Source: Symbiodinium microadriaticum (lineage: Eukaryota > Sar > Dinophyceae > Suessiales > Symbiodiniaceae). Taken from it: a stretch of DNA of 64,000 nucleotides. The stretch spans positions 235,330 through 299,329 of the forward strand of contig LSRX01000323.1 of NCBI GenBank assembly GCA_001939145.1. The letters run 5' to 3'. Below, one piece after another: positions 1 to 9,010 of this stretch. Both the position numbers and the translations under genes were made by a program. The notes below the pieces were generated by a model that did no database searches, was not told the DNA's origin, and saw only the letters and a program-made list of their open reading frames with translations. How positions within the stretch are numbered: position 1 is the first letter of the stretch; each line of letters opens with the position of its first letter.

Positions 1-199
1 TTTTTTTTTTTTTTGTTTTTTTGGCCTGGCCCCCTGCCCCACCCCTTCATTCTACTACCAGACCAATTTATTTACAGCTTTATTCATTTCTCAGAGCTCA
101 AATGAATCTATTTAGACACTACTAAACTACAAGTGGTTCACAGCGAAGGATACAATGTTAAAATAGTGATTTTCATGAACCCAGCAAAACCGGGCCCTC

Positions 200-700
200 A
201 GGGCGACGCTTTCTGTACATATATATATATATAGATATAGGTACACATACATATATTTGCTATATCTATATAGAGATATACACATGCATATCTCTATATA
301 CATTTTATCCATGCAATGACACATATACATATACGAAATACACGCACATACACATGGACGTAACACAGACTTACTTCTTGCCTTATCTACGCACCTACCA
401 CGTTATCGTATGTGCATATATTCACTTTCACAACTTCTGCTATTTTTGTTATCATTTTTATTACTGTTGCTATGACTCTCTGTACTGACATTATTGTCTT
501 TATGTATGCATGTCTGTATATATACTGTGTGCGTGTGTGTGTGCGTGTGTGTGTTCGCTGTTGTCGTTTCACAAAAGGTATACGCAACACCCTGACACGT
601 TCACGTTCTACTTGTGTGTGAAAATCAATGTATATATAAATAAATAAATATAAATATTATCTATATATATACATATACATTTATTTATTTATAAGTGGAG
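200..700. repeat. AT-rich and GT simple repeats
   Basis: AT-type dinucleotide tracts occur near 215-335, a GT run near 527-560, and TA/TAAA tracts near 627-695. Bases 1-14 are poly-T. Short open frames across this stretch are low-complexity translations; I see no gene. Confidence 0.8.
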
Positions 701-2070
701 TTGTAAAAGTAAACCTGGCCGATCGCCTTGAAGGAACATATCTGCAAGACATGTGCTGCTGCAGAGCGCCTGTCGAGCGTGGAGAATCGTCGGTAAGGCA
801 TGCCTGGGGTGCGGGCAGGACGGATCTGATAGCAAAGCCACTAAATGAATCCCTGTCCCGCCACTCATTTCCACCGCAGCTTTTCCGAACAGGTAAAACC
901 AGTCTTGCATGTGCACAGCAGCAAAGATCAGGCCATTCAGGCATGTAGGGCCAGGGAGTGCTGCCTCACCCAATTTCCCCAAGTAGTAAGCAGCAAAACA
1001 AGATTGGGAAGCCAAACAGTTTGCCTTTTGCATGACAACCCAGGGCAAAAGGCAGCATTGAACCACGGTAGGAAGTAGAGTCGTTCGACTATTTGATCCG
1101 CTTCCCCTCTGAGTCCCCTCCTGCTCGAACATGGTGGGGAAGAACTTTCTGAATCTCTATACCTACGAAACACTCCCGTCAAGGGGTCTCCGGTAAGTGT
1201 GTCCAAACGTTTCCAGCTGTCGAACATTTGCTGCCATTCTGCTCATGCCAGATTGAACTGGCTGGGTATTTAGTTGTCTCTGAAGAAATCTCAAACTTTC
1301 AGCATCTCCTGGGTCGATTGATTCTGCAAAATAGCGCAGAAGCTTATTCAAGTCGTTTCAAATCAAAAGAACTCGCACCTCAAATCTGGTCGAGCGCGGG
1401 AAGCGACTTGCATCAACGAGATGGTCAATTCTTTCAGGCTGTCCGAATAGATTAGCTGCTTTAAGCGATCGTGTTTAGAGCACTGGGCTTTTACGCAAAC
1501 TATACTTGATCATTTCCAGGCATCACAGACTAAGCTTATAGCATGGTGTTGCTGGGGCAATGACGGGTCTTCAAACGAGAGTACAAGCTTGAAGTCATGA
1601 GAATGACACCGACTAAACTCACGGATTTTATGCTGAATGCCCTGACGAAGTTCAACAGCTTCACGCATCCCACCCGCCGGATTGATGTCTGCGTTGACAG
1701 CCTCCACAGCCGACTCTATACAGCCTTTCCGTGGTAGTAATGATATAAATTAAGTTCGGGCAAACCTCATGAGGATATGACTTGCTGTCATACTGCCAAT
1801 CAACTTCCTCGTCCGGGACACAATGCTCGACCCGATCGAAAGCTTCAATCAAACAAGCTGCTCAACAACTAATAACGCGAGCAGATATGCACATCTGAAC
1901 CGACTGTGCTCGTTTGTACCTGGAAATTTGTAAGCAGTCAGGGTAAGTGAAGTTACATCGTGCTTAGGCTGCTGCAACTAGTGCAATAATGTCGCTTCGA
2001 CAAGATCCTACAGGGATGTCTGTAAGAGTCAAAGCATGTTTCTCGCGAGACAAGGTAGCCAGCTGGGTGC
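701..2070. other. unassigned sequence, no gene recognised
   Basis: Several short minus-strand frames are open here, for example 1510-1707 and 1163-1351. The former is of mixed composition and could be an exon. None shows a motif I recognise. Because PRMT-like exons lie to the right on the same strand, downstream exons of that gene could be hidden here, but I cannot show it. Confidence 0.4.
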
Positions 2071-2075
2071 CGAGG

Positions 2076-2126
2076 ATTCAGATCTCCCCCCTGCCCCTGT
2101 CATTCAGATCTCCCCCCTGCCCCTGT
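2076..2126. repeat. two-copy 26-bp tandem repeat
   Basis: The unit ATTCAGATCTCCCCCCTGCC plus CCTGT is present twice in a row, starting at 2076 and 2102, without a mismatch. It is a local tandem duplication with no coding role visible. Confidence 0.9.
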
Positions 2127-2234
2127 CGCTTGAACGTCGCACAGCAGCTTACGTGAAACATGCGGGCCCAAACTGGTGGAAGTACCCTGTGTTATGACGT
2201 ACTTGTCTGTTTGCGGATTACGATGCATACATGT

Positions 2235-2518
2235 AGAACCTTATATGAGGTGGTTTTGATGTGATTTCAATGTGAATTCCATGATATTCCATGTGATTGC
2301 TACATGTGGTTTCAATGTGAATTTAATGTGAGCTGGGGGCTGGGCGGGGGTCGGACGGGAGAGGGAAGGGCATTTCACGTGGAAATCACATTGAACTCAC
2401 ACTGGATGTACATCAGATGTGATTTTCAATGTGATTTCGATGTACATTCAATGCGATTTCAATGTGAATCCAGTGTGATTTCAACGTGAATTCAATGTGA
2501 TTTGCCCCCCCCCCCCCC
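2235..2518. repeat. degenerate TTCAATGTGA repeat block with poly-C
   Basis: Variants of GATTTCAATGTGAATT recur about a dozen times on both strands between 2235 and 2503. The block is interrupted by a GC-rich spacer (2330-2380) and ends in 14 Cs at 2505-2518. It looks like a diverged minisatellite. Confidence 0.75.
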
Positions 2519-2642
2519 GTCACATTAAAATTAAAAGTACGTTAAAATCACATTCGTCATTCACTTTAAACGCAGATCAAGCAAGATTCCAGGATTCTTG
2601 GCTATAGCAGGGCACTGCCGCTCACAAACATAAACAGGATTC

Positions 2643-2744
2643 AGTGCGGAAGAGCTTAGGCCCAGTCTCGCCCAGCAAGCCTGCATCAAAGACCTCGCAG
2701 AACACCAAGTCGACACGTTCCTCCAAGGAGAGTGCTGTGCTGAC
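2643..2744 (-). CDS. PRMT-like arginine methyltransferase, internal exon (downstream)
   Basis: The minus strand reads LSLEERVDLVFCEVFDAGLL and continues with GE, matching the region after motif I of class I protein arginine methyltransferases, where an acidic E-x-x-D-x-x-L-x-G-E segment (PRMT7/9 type) follows. The exon starts after an AG acceptor (TGAG then GTCAGC at 2744) and probably ends at CGCACT followed by GA (2643), giving 34 codons in phase 0. It pairs with the exon at 15505-15564, which supplies the preceding motif. About 15 residues expected between them are not located. Only two exons are seen, so the full gene and its activity are unproven. Confidence 0.55.
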
Positions 2745-2867
2745 CTCAGCATGCGAAACATGAAACGCATGTGCGCATACATACCTGTATACGTACATAT
2801 AGATATGTGTGTAGTTTTGGATCCCTTTCGCGAGTCCATCGCGGAACTTTCGGGCAACCTGTTTCCA

Positions 2868-3427
2868 GCAGTAGTAGTAATAGTAGTCCAGTGGTTGCAG
2901 CAGCAGTAGCAGTAGCTGCAGCAGTGGCAAGCGCAGTGTTGGTGGTAGTAGTAGTAGCAGTAGTAATAGTCGTCGTCGTCGTGGTGGTGGTGGTAGTGGT
3001 GGTGGTAGTGGTAGTAGTGGTGGTAGTAGTAGTAGTAGTAGNGTGGTGGTCGTCGCAGTAGCAGTAGCAGTAGCAGTAGCAGTAGCAGTAGCAGTAGCAG
3101 TAGTAGTAGTAGTAGTAGTAGTAGTAGAAGTAGCAGCAGCAGGAGTAGTAGTAGTGGTGGTGGTGGTGGTCGTCGTAGCAGTAGCAGTAGCAGTAGCAGT
3201 AGCAGTAGCAGTAGCAGTAGCAGTAGCAGCAGTAGTAGTAGTAGTAGTAGTAGCAGCAGTAGCAGTAGCAGTAGCAGTAGCAGCAGTAGTAGTAGTAGTA
3301 GTAGTAGCAGCAGTAGCAGTAACAGTCGTGGTAATAGGAGTAGTAGTAGTAGTAGTAGCAGCAGCAGTAGTAGTAGTAGTAGTAGTAGCAGCAGCAGTAG
3401 CAGTAACAGTCGTGGTAGTAGGAGTAA

Positions 3428-3460
<33 letters not shown>
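2868..3460. repeat. AGT-type trinucleotide array, tail of LINE A
   Basis: About 590 bp of AGT with interspersed AGC, GGT and CGT triplets, in phase throughout, with one ambiguous base at 3042. It abuts the 3' end of LINE A (minus-strand GGGTGACAAAAA then CTA repeats). The same junction recurs at 57163/57164, so the array is the 3' tail of the element or the target it inserted into. Long poly-Thr/poly-Val frames here are artefacts. Confidence 0.9.
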
Positions 3461-3461
<1 letters not shown>

Positions 3462-4384
3462 TTTTGTCACCCACTTGGCACGACTGCGTCAGCACTGCGG
3501 GGCCACAAAGGTCACGAGGTAGACTAGGAGGCGACAGCGGACAGGAAGGAGAACAAGAGAGACATTAATAAAGAACCCCACCAAACATGTATCGCCTCCC
3601 AGTGGAAAAGCAGACAGCTCGGCTTTCAGTCGCTCGAGCCATCTCCATGTGGCAAGGGCTACTACTAGGAGATCGGGGTCCAGCATTTGCACACTACAAA
3701 CTGGATTACGCTAAGAAACACAGGAAAACAAGACAAGGGGAACACTAAGCGCTGTCCTCGATCTGCTATTGTCATGATTCTCGGACGACTCACGACTCTC
3801 ATAATCACAGGTCCGAGAGAGTCATCTAAATCACTACTAAAGCCCATGCAGCGGCGCCCTGCAGCAAGGTAAAACAACCGAGATAAGCAACCCTTTACAG
3901 GCTCACCACAGCTGAACCACAAACCCTTTAGCCGGGCACATGGGTCATCACTCACAAAATTGTAAAGACATATCTACTGTACAAGCATGCGCATAGCTCA
4001 CTGAAAGGTTCTGCAACGTAGAGCAAAATAAGAGGGCATTACAAGCACAGTTCAAGGCAAGGGCATGCAAGTAAATTCACAGTTCGCTACAGTACATATC
4101 AAAGACAGTCCAACATTGAATCCCATGCATTTAAGACAGCGTTCAGAAGAGCTTCATGCAGTGGGTGTGGATGTTACCACCAACCGGCAGGCTCAGGCTC
4201 TCTCTGACATCCAGTGGATCACACGTGTGGTCCCATGGCAGCGGAAGGCCAAGAGGGGGTTCTGGTTGTACCCCTTTCTCTTTCCTTTGTTAGGGTAAGG
4301 AAAAGGAGCTGCCATGACTGGTCACACAACTGCAACTGTGTCTGCTCAGCACAGACAAATGTCATGCCATCCAAGTCCAGTTGA

Positions 4385-4810
4385 TCATCCGCAGAGACCA
4401 CTAATCTGTGCGGGTCTCATCAGTATCTCCCAGCATGGGAGGTGAGTACGGAAGTGATGCCAGGCAATACACTCCTGGCCCATGTCGTATCTCACCTGCC
4501 AGTCTTGCAGTTTGTGCTCTATGTATTCCATATCCACCTGCCAGAAATCTCTGTGGTCGGGAGATTGCGACCTGTCCTGCAATGTTGCTCGCTCAAGACT
4601 TTCAGAGTAATATCCCATCTCAAACGACAGCGAGAAGTGCCACTGCCAGGCTCGTCGCATCTGTCTCATGTAGTTGTAAAACAAAACCGCCACGAAGTGG
4701 GCCGTGGGCCTAGGTAGCAGTGACAAGGTATGCCGCACTTCCCGGGCCATCAGAGGCTCAAAACGTCGTAGATGCGGCGTCTGTGGTACAGCAAAAATAT
4801 CCAGATCCAT
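4385..4810 (-). CDS. LINE A ORF6, orphan 141-residue protein
   Basis: I do not recognise a family. The ATG at 4810 begins MDLDIFAVP and the protein contains RQMRRAW, SFEMGYYSESLER, FWQVD and QDW-V-R-x-x-MGQECI. The ORF at 58149-58511 has the same blocks in the same order with about 73 of 119 residues identical and no gap apparent, so the protein is under constraint within this element family. Aromatic and charged residues are plentiful, and there is no signal peptide, membrane span or zinc motif. It is the last ORF before the 3' UTR. A structural or RNA-binding role is possible but only a guess. Confidence 0.7.
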   Translation of the reverse strand: MDLDIFAVPQTPHLRRFEPLMAREVRHTLSLLPRPTAHFVAVLFYNYMRQMRRAWQWHFSLSFEMGYYSESLERATLQDRSQSPDHRDFWQVDMEYIEHKLQDWQVRYDMGQECIAWHHFRTHLPCWEILMRPAQISGLCG

Positions 4811-5422
4811 TGCTCCTTGTCTGGGAGTCTTTGAGCGGTCTCGTGCACTCCAGCCAAAGGACTCTTTGTCAGGAAGTATGGATATAGCCAGATCCTTTCG
4901 TTCCGCCAGCTCGGGCTGTCAGGTCAAAGGAGTCATGGCATGGCTGTACAGCTACGGCGCAACTACTAGTGTTTCGCATGCACGGTGTACTATTACCAGG
5001 TGTGCTCTAGTCGGAGGTGTGGTGTGCGGACCTCTGCGTGACCCTAATCTCACTCTAAACAACCAGTAAAGACCAGACAGACGGACAGTGTGAGTGGTGT
5101 GCAGGCAGGGACAAGGAGGCAAAGAGGAGTAAAAGCAGGTGAAACAGGAAAGAAAGCAGTACAGTGAAGCAAGGGCAGCAGGATGAGCAGGGTGACTTTG
5201 TTGTGACAAGAGTAAATGGTAGGAGTGGACGAGCACAGTGTGTTGCACACTGTGCGTTTCTGTTTTGGTGGGTTTAGGGGGGTCAAGGTTGTTATGGAAG
5301 CATAGGTCAGTCCTTATCATCCTCATCATCACCACACGACGACGACCACGACGAACCAGGTGGCATCATCGGTCAGTTCATCCATGGCCTCATCATGTGA
5401 CAACAACTCCCTTCCCTACTCC
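4811..5422 (-). other. LINE A spacer between ORF5 and ORF6
   Basis: No ORF of its own. On the minus strand it is pyrimidine-rich (5100-5250, many CCTGC and CTTTC runs) and includes GAT/CAC-type low complexity near 5320-5350. Similar pyrimidine-rich composition precedes ORF4 and ORF1. These spacers might act as internal leaders or trans-splice acceptor regions; that is inference. Confidence 0.5.
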
Positions 5423-6340
5423 CTAGCAGCGTGGAAAGCGAGTAAGCAGTGCCTGGGCGTCATGGTTAATGGGGCTGCTTTCGGTGTCTTCAGGCACGCA
5501 AGTGTTCTCATGATTAAGGCAGGTGTTCATGCTGTTGTCAATTTTGCGTTTCACTGGAAAGAAGCTTTTTAGGGTTGTTTGTAGGTGTCGGGTCGAGGTT
5601 GGGAAGGGGAACCCAAGGCTGAGGAGGGTGTCCTGTACCGCGGGTGGAATTAGAGAGGGCCTCATAGGCTGGAACGCACTGATGCTGATTCTGAAGTCCT
5701 CCGGGTTCCCAATGTGTTTACTACAGTGTGGGGTCCTTGCGTCAAACAGGAGGGGCCTCTGTCCTACATCAATCAGGCATCCAGGGATATTGTGGCCTTG
5801 AAAGGTTTCAAACGTCTTCCCTACAGTGCTTGAAATCCAGAACCCACAGGGGCGATCACCGGAGGCAGACACAATCCCCGAAATCCCATGAACCCGGGGG
5901 TCAACGTGGGTTCTGTATTTGCCCCCAATCCGAATTCCTATTGTAGTGAACTGGAGGGTGGGGAGCTTGAGTTTAACAAAAGTAGTAACAAGTTTGGTAA
6001 AGGCCGGCAAACGACTAGTGGAAAGGGTAAAGGAGGCAGGGTCCCGTGGGGAAACTCCTAGCACCAGCAAACCTTTCCTGTCGGGTGGCGACGTCCACAT
6101 CTTACGGGGAATGAGGTCAACAAAAGGGGCAAGGTCTAGCAGAGGGAAAGGTTCCGAGTTATCCAGTAGGTTTTGGAGAGCTACCTGGGCCTGATTTTCT
6201 AGTTCCAAGATTGACATAGGTGGCGACAGGACGGAGGACACGGACGTAGACCATCTGCTAGTGTAGTATTTTGCATGGTGTTGGCTAGTTGGTGAGCCCA
6301 AGGGGAGCCGACGTGATGTACCAGCGGTAATGTCAATCAT
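5423..6340 (-). CDS. LINE A ORF5, 2OG-Fe(II) dioxygenase-like protein
   Basis: A 305-residue ORF from an ATG at 6340. Residues about 130-225 look like the double-stranded beta-helix of a 2-oxoglutarate/Fe(II) oxygenase: a strand ending in the H145-x-D147 metal pair (KYRTHVDP), a GISGIVSAS...GFWIS strand pair, then PLLFDARTPH with distal H205 and FRISISAF with R217, the usual 2-oxoglutarate contact. Spacing and the FD-x-x-x-PH signature resemble the TET/JBP-like branch that oxidises thymine or 5-methylcytosine; I recall similar domains in dinoflagellate repeat proteins, so the branch is inference. All four key residues are present. The N-terminal 80 residues and the C-terminal 75 are unassigned. 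It lies between ORF4 and ORF6 in the same element. Confidence 0.65.
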   Translation of the reverse strand: MIDITAGTSRRLPLGSPTSQHHAKYYTSRWSTSVSSVLSPPMSILELENQAQVALQNLLDNSEPFPLLDLAPFVDLIPRKMWTSPPDRKGLLVLGVSPRDPASFTLSTSRLPAFTKLVTTFVKLKLPTLQFTTIGIRIGGKYRTHVDPRVHGISGIVSASGDRPCGFWISSTVGKTFETFQGHNIPGCLIDVGQRPLLFDARTPHCSKHIGNPEDFRISISAFQPMRPSLIPPAVQDTLLSLGFPFPTSTRHLQTTLKSFFPVKRKIDNSMNTCLNHENTCVPEDTESSPINHDAQALLTRFPRC

Positions 6341-6565
6341 GTGGCCTCTTTCGAGGGGCGCGATTCCTCTGTTTATTTTGCTAAAGTTCAGGCTTGCACA
6401 GTAGTCGCACAGTAGTTCACGAATTAAAGGACAGTTCAGGCATGCAGGGTCAAGGCATCTGAAAGTCAGTAATTAAACAGAACAAAAGCTATACAGGCTC
6501 ATATGCGTGATCAGCGGGTGCCGACAAACCTGGTACACAAGGGAGTCCTCGTGCCCTTGTAGTCC

Positions 6566-7591
6566 TTAGTGCCACTGTCTGCGCGGCATCGATGGGTGCT
6601 CCTCTGTAGGTTCCGTCACCTCAGTATGGTTCGAGCTTGCCGGTGCCGATGTGTCCTGTGCGGGTTCTTCTTCTTCAGCCGGTCCTGTGGTAGACCTGTC
6701 CTCAAGCATGCCACGGAGGGACAGGAGCCTTCCGTTTACTTTATCGATTTTCTGGTTCATGGCCTCCTGGTTCTGCTGGATCACAATGGTGGTGGCTGAG
6801 AAGTGGCGGGACATCTCCATTAACATGCTGTTAGTGTCGTGAACATATGTCCTGAGTTCTTCCACAGCTGTAGCTAGGTTGTCAATGGTGTTCTGGGTTT
6901 GGGTCATGGATACCGTCGTGTTGATGCAGATCTTCTCAACAGCCTGGTTTTGTTTATTGATAGATTCAGGGATCTTGTCTCGTTGCATCGCAAACTCCTG
7001 TTCAAAGGAGATCAAGCGCGTTTCGAGGATACCCATTTGCTTAGTGACCCCTTCATCAAAGCTGTCCTTGATATCATCCAGATGATTCTGGATCTGCTGA
7101 AGATAGTCAGGGACGGTCCTCAAGAGTGGCGCCGAGTGGTCCTTTATGACAACGAGGAGACCCTGAACTGCCAAGAAGCGTTCCTTGTACTCCTCCAGTT
7201 CTTTGCCAAGCAGCCTAATCTGGTCCATAACTTTGTTATGGTCCCTTTGCAAGCCTTCTCGAAGGACCATCGAGAAGATTCTAGGGCTGTCGCTCGTCAC
7301 CACTCCAGTATGGAGGTACGTTTGTCGTGCCTGCCTAAGGCTCTCCCTGATCAGCCTCAGTTCACTGCGAGTGCTTATCAGGAACACTCCCATGCAGAAG
7401 GAGGCAATCAGTTGGATCGCAAGGCAGAGCATAACAACGAACTGGAGGGCCCACACATCCCAGACATCCAACCTACTGCCGAAGATGGGTTCCCAGAACA
7501 TGTAGAGCCGCTTGACTGTGCTGTCGTCACTCAAGGCTTCCATGGTGACGTGGGGGCTACATGGAATGGGGTCGTCGAACACTCGAGCCAT
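6566..7591 (-). CDS. LINE A ORF4, membrane-anchored coiled-coil protein
   Basis: A 341-residue ORF from the ATG at 7591. Residues about 45-70 (WALQFVVMLCLAIQLIASFC) form one clear hydrophobic span. A long heptad-rich stretch (about 75-290) follows, broken near 125 and 190, and the tail is rich in E, P, S and T. No catalytic motif is visible. The layout, one N-terminal anchor then coiled coil, is unlike any standard LINE protein. The opposite strand is also open over 398 codons (6899-8095) but its composition is that of an antisense shadow. Role unknown; tethering of a retroelement particle to a membrane is one idea. Confidence 0.6.
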   Translation of the reverse strand: MARVFDDPIPCSPHVTMEALSDDSTVKRLYMFWEPIFGSRLDVWDVWALQFVVMLCLAIQLIASFCMGVFLISTRSELRLIRESLRQARQTYLHTGVVTSDSPRIFSMVLREGLQRDHNKVMDQIRLLGKELEEYKERFLAVQGLLVVIKDHSAPLLRTVPDYLQQIQNHLDDIKDSFDEGVTKQMGILETRLISFEQEFAMQRDKIPESINKQNQAVEKICINTTVSMTQTQNTIDNLATAVEELRTYVHDTNSMLMEMSRHFSATTIVIQQNQEAMNQKIDKVNGRLLSLRGMLEDRSTTGPAEEEEPAQDTSAPASSNHTEVTEPTEEHPSMPRRQWH

Positions 7592-8122
7592 ATCAGGTCA
7601 GTACGGTCTAACGGTACGAAAATGTCCTGTATTCAACGTCAGACTGGAGAGTTAGTGGGTAGTAAAGCTAGGTTTGGGGTGGGTCCGAAACAGAGGAAAA
7701 AGGAGGGGGCAGCAACAGGTCATCACAAAGCTAAGGTAAGGGCAAGGGCTAATAAGGGTGGGCTAGCGGGTTGGAATTGGGACTTCTCAGTCAGACCGGA
7801 CTGGGCTTTTGTTCCATTGTGCGGGTTCAGCTTCTGTACAACTGGTCGCAGTCAAAGTCGAGTAGGCCAAGCAAGGGCAGGCAAGGGCAGTGCAGCAAAG
7901 GAAAGGCGATGCAGTACAAAGCAAGGGCAAGGTGCAGGGCAGTACAGCACGAATTATGCAACGAGTGCGCAGGTGACATGCAATAGAATTAGAATCAATG
8001 TATGGTACAAAATACTCGGTGCTCCTGGGCCCATTCCAAAGCAACAAAGACTAGAGATATCGGAAGCGACGCCAGAAAACAAGCATCACAATTAGCATGG
8101 GCTTTGGAGCTGCATGTTCTGT
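7592..8122 (-). other. LINE A spacer between ORF3 and ORF4
   Basis: No ORF; the frame shared by ORF3 and ORF4 meets a UAG soon after ORF3. The minus strand has a repetitive pyrimidine-rich section (7840-7960, CTTGCCC and CCTTGC variants) and several candidate AG acceptors shortly before the ORF4 ATG. Confidence 0.5.
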
Positions 8123-9010
8123 TCAGGCGCCTGAACCAAGCAACGCGGCCTGTGACTGCTGTACAACCATGATCAACCTAGCAAGGTCTTCAGCTGTCAA
8201 CGGCAATGGGCGTGCACAGGCTCCTCCATAGACCACTGGTGCAGGAGTAGACGGTGGTGGGCTTGCCGGCAGGGCCTTGAATCTCAGGGCGCTCGTGAGG
8301 TTGATGGGCACCTGTCCTGTTCCCGGGCTTGGGTTGTCTGTCGAGGCTTGTCCACTGCCAGTATTAGGGCAGTGTTGTGGAGGAGGCATGTGTGCCTGTG
8401 AGGCCGGCCTCGAGGACGATGTGCTCGTAGCGGGAAGCAACCGGGAGAGAAGCTCTCCCAAAGCTTCCTTCACATACTCACATAATTCATCGTGCGCCTC
8501 CCCAACAAGTCTCGTGTTCTCCAAAGCCTTTCCCACGGACTCGTCCATTTGTCGACATCCGTGGGAAATCTGCTGTGCGTGCCACGGAATGTCATCCACC
8601 ACCCTTTGGATGTTCTGCTGGTAGGGGACGATCATGTGGATGTCCCTGATGTCGTCTTTTGTCTTGTCCGCCTTGACATGCAACTCATCCAGGCGTTGGT
8701 TGATGTAGGCCATTTCAGAGTCAAACTTGGCATCATAGCTGGTAAAGGTGTTTTCCAAACGGTCAACCTCTGTCTTGGCCTCGACCCTAGCATCAAGGGT
8801 GCTTTGGTGGGTGTCAGACAAGACCCTTTTCATCTCAGCCAGCTCTGAGCGCACCATGTCAAGCTCCGACCTGACGTTCTGAATTTCCAGGCTGACTGCT
8901 TTGATGTCAGCCACTGAAGCTGGTGGTCTCTGGTTGAGTAGTCCCGCGATCTCCTTCTGACTGCAGCCGCCAGAGTACTTGCACTTCTGGCCTGGTGCTC
9001 CTGTAGGCTG
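8123..9010 (-). CDS. LINE A ORF3, coiled-coil protein with Pro-rich tail
   Basis: Open from just after the UAA that ends the RNase H ORF, in that same frame. The first residues hold a small Cys cluster (GQKCKYSGGCSQKE), then about 150 residues of coiled coil (IQNVRSELDMVRSELAEMKR and similar), then a Ser/Pro/Gln-rich tail. There is no ATG near the beginning; the first usable codon of the conserved part is a GTG at 8914. This suggests the segment may be reached by readthrough or was once fused to RNase H. No family recognised. Confidence 0.55.
   Translation of the reverse strand, partial: QPTGAPGQKCKYSGGCSQKEIAGLLNQRPPASVADIKAVSLEIQNVRSELDMVRSELAEMKRVLSDTHQSTLDARVEAKTEVDRLENTFTSYDAKFDSEMAYINQRLDELHVKADKTKDDIRDIHMIVPYQQNIQRVVDDIPWHAQQISHGCRQMDESVGKALENTRLVGEAHDELCEYVKEALGELLSRLLPATSTSSSRPASQAHMPPPQHCPNTGSGQASTDNPSPGTGQVPINLTSALRFKALPASPPPSTPAPVVYGGACARPLPLTAEDLARLIMVVQQSQAALLGSGA

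Noticed and set aside
2622-3522. Long poly-Thr, poly-Tyr and poly-Val frames
   Set aside because: They are translations of the AGT-type array in different frames, with no start or domain of their own.
6899-8095. 398-codon plus-strand ORF
   Set aside because: It is antisense to ORF4, which has a membrane span and heptads. The plus frame has no motif and runs into the repetitive spacer.
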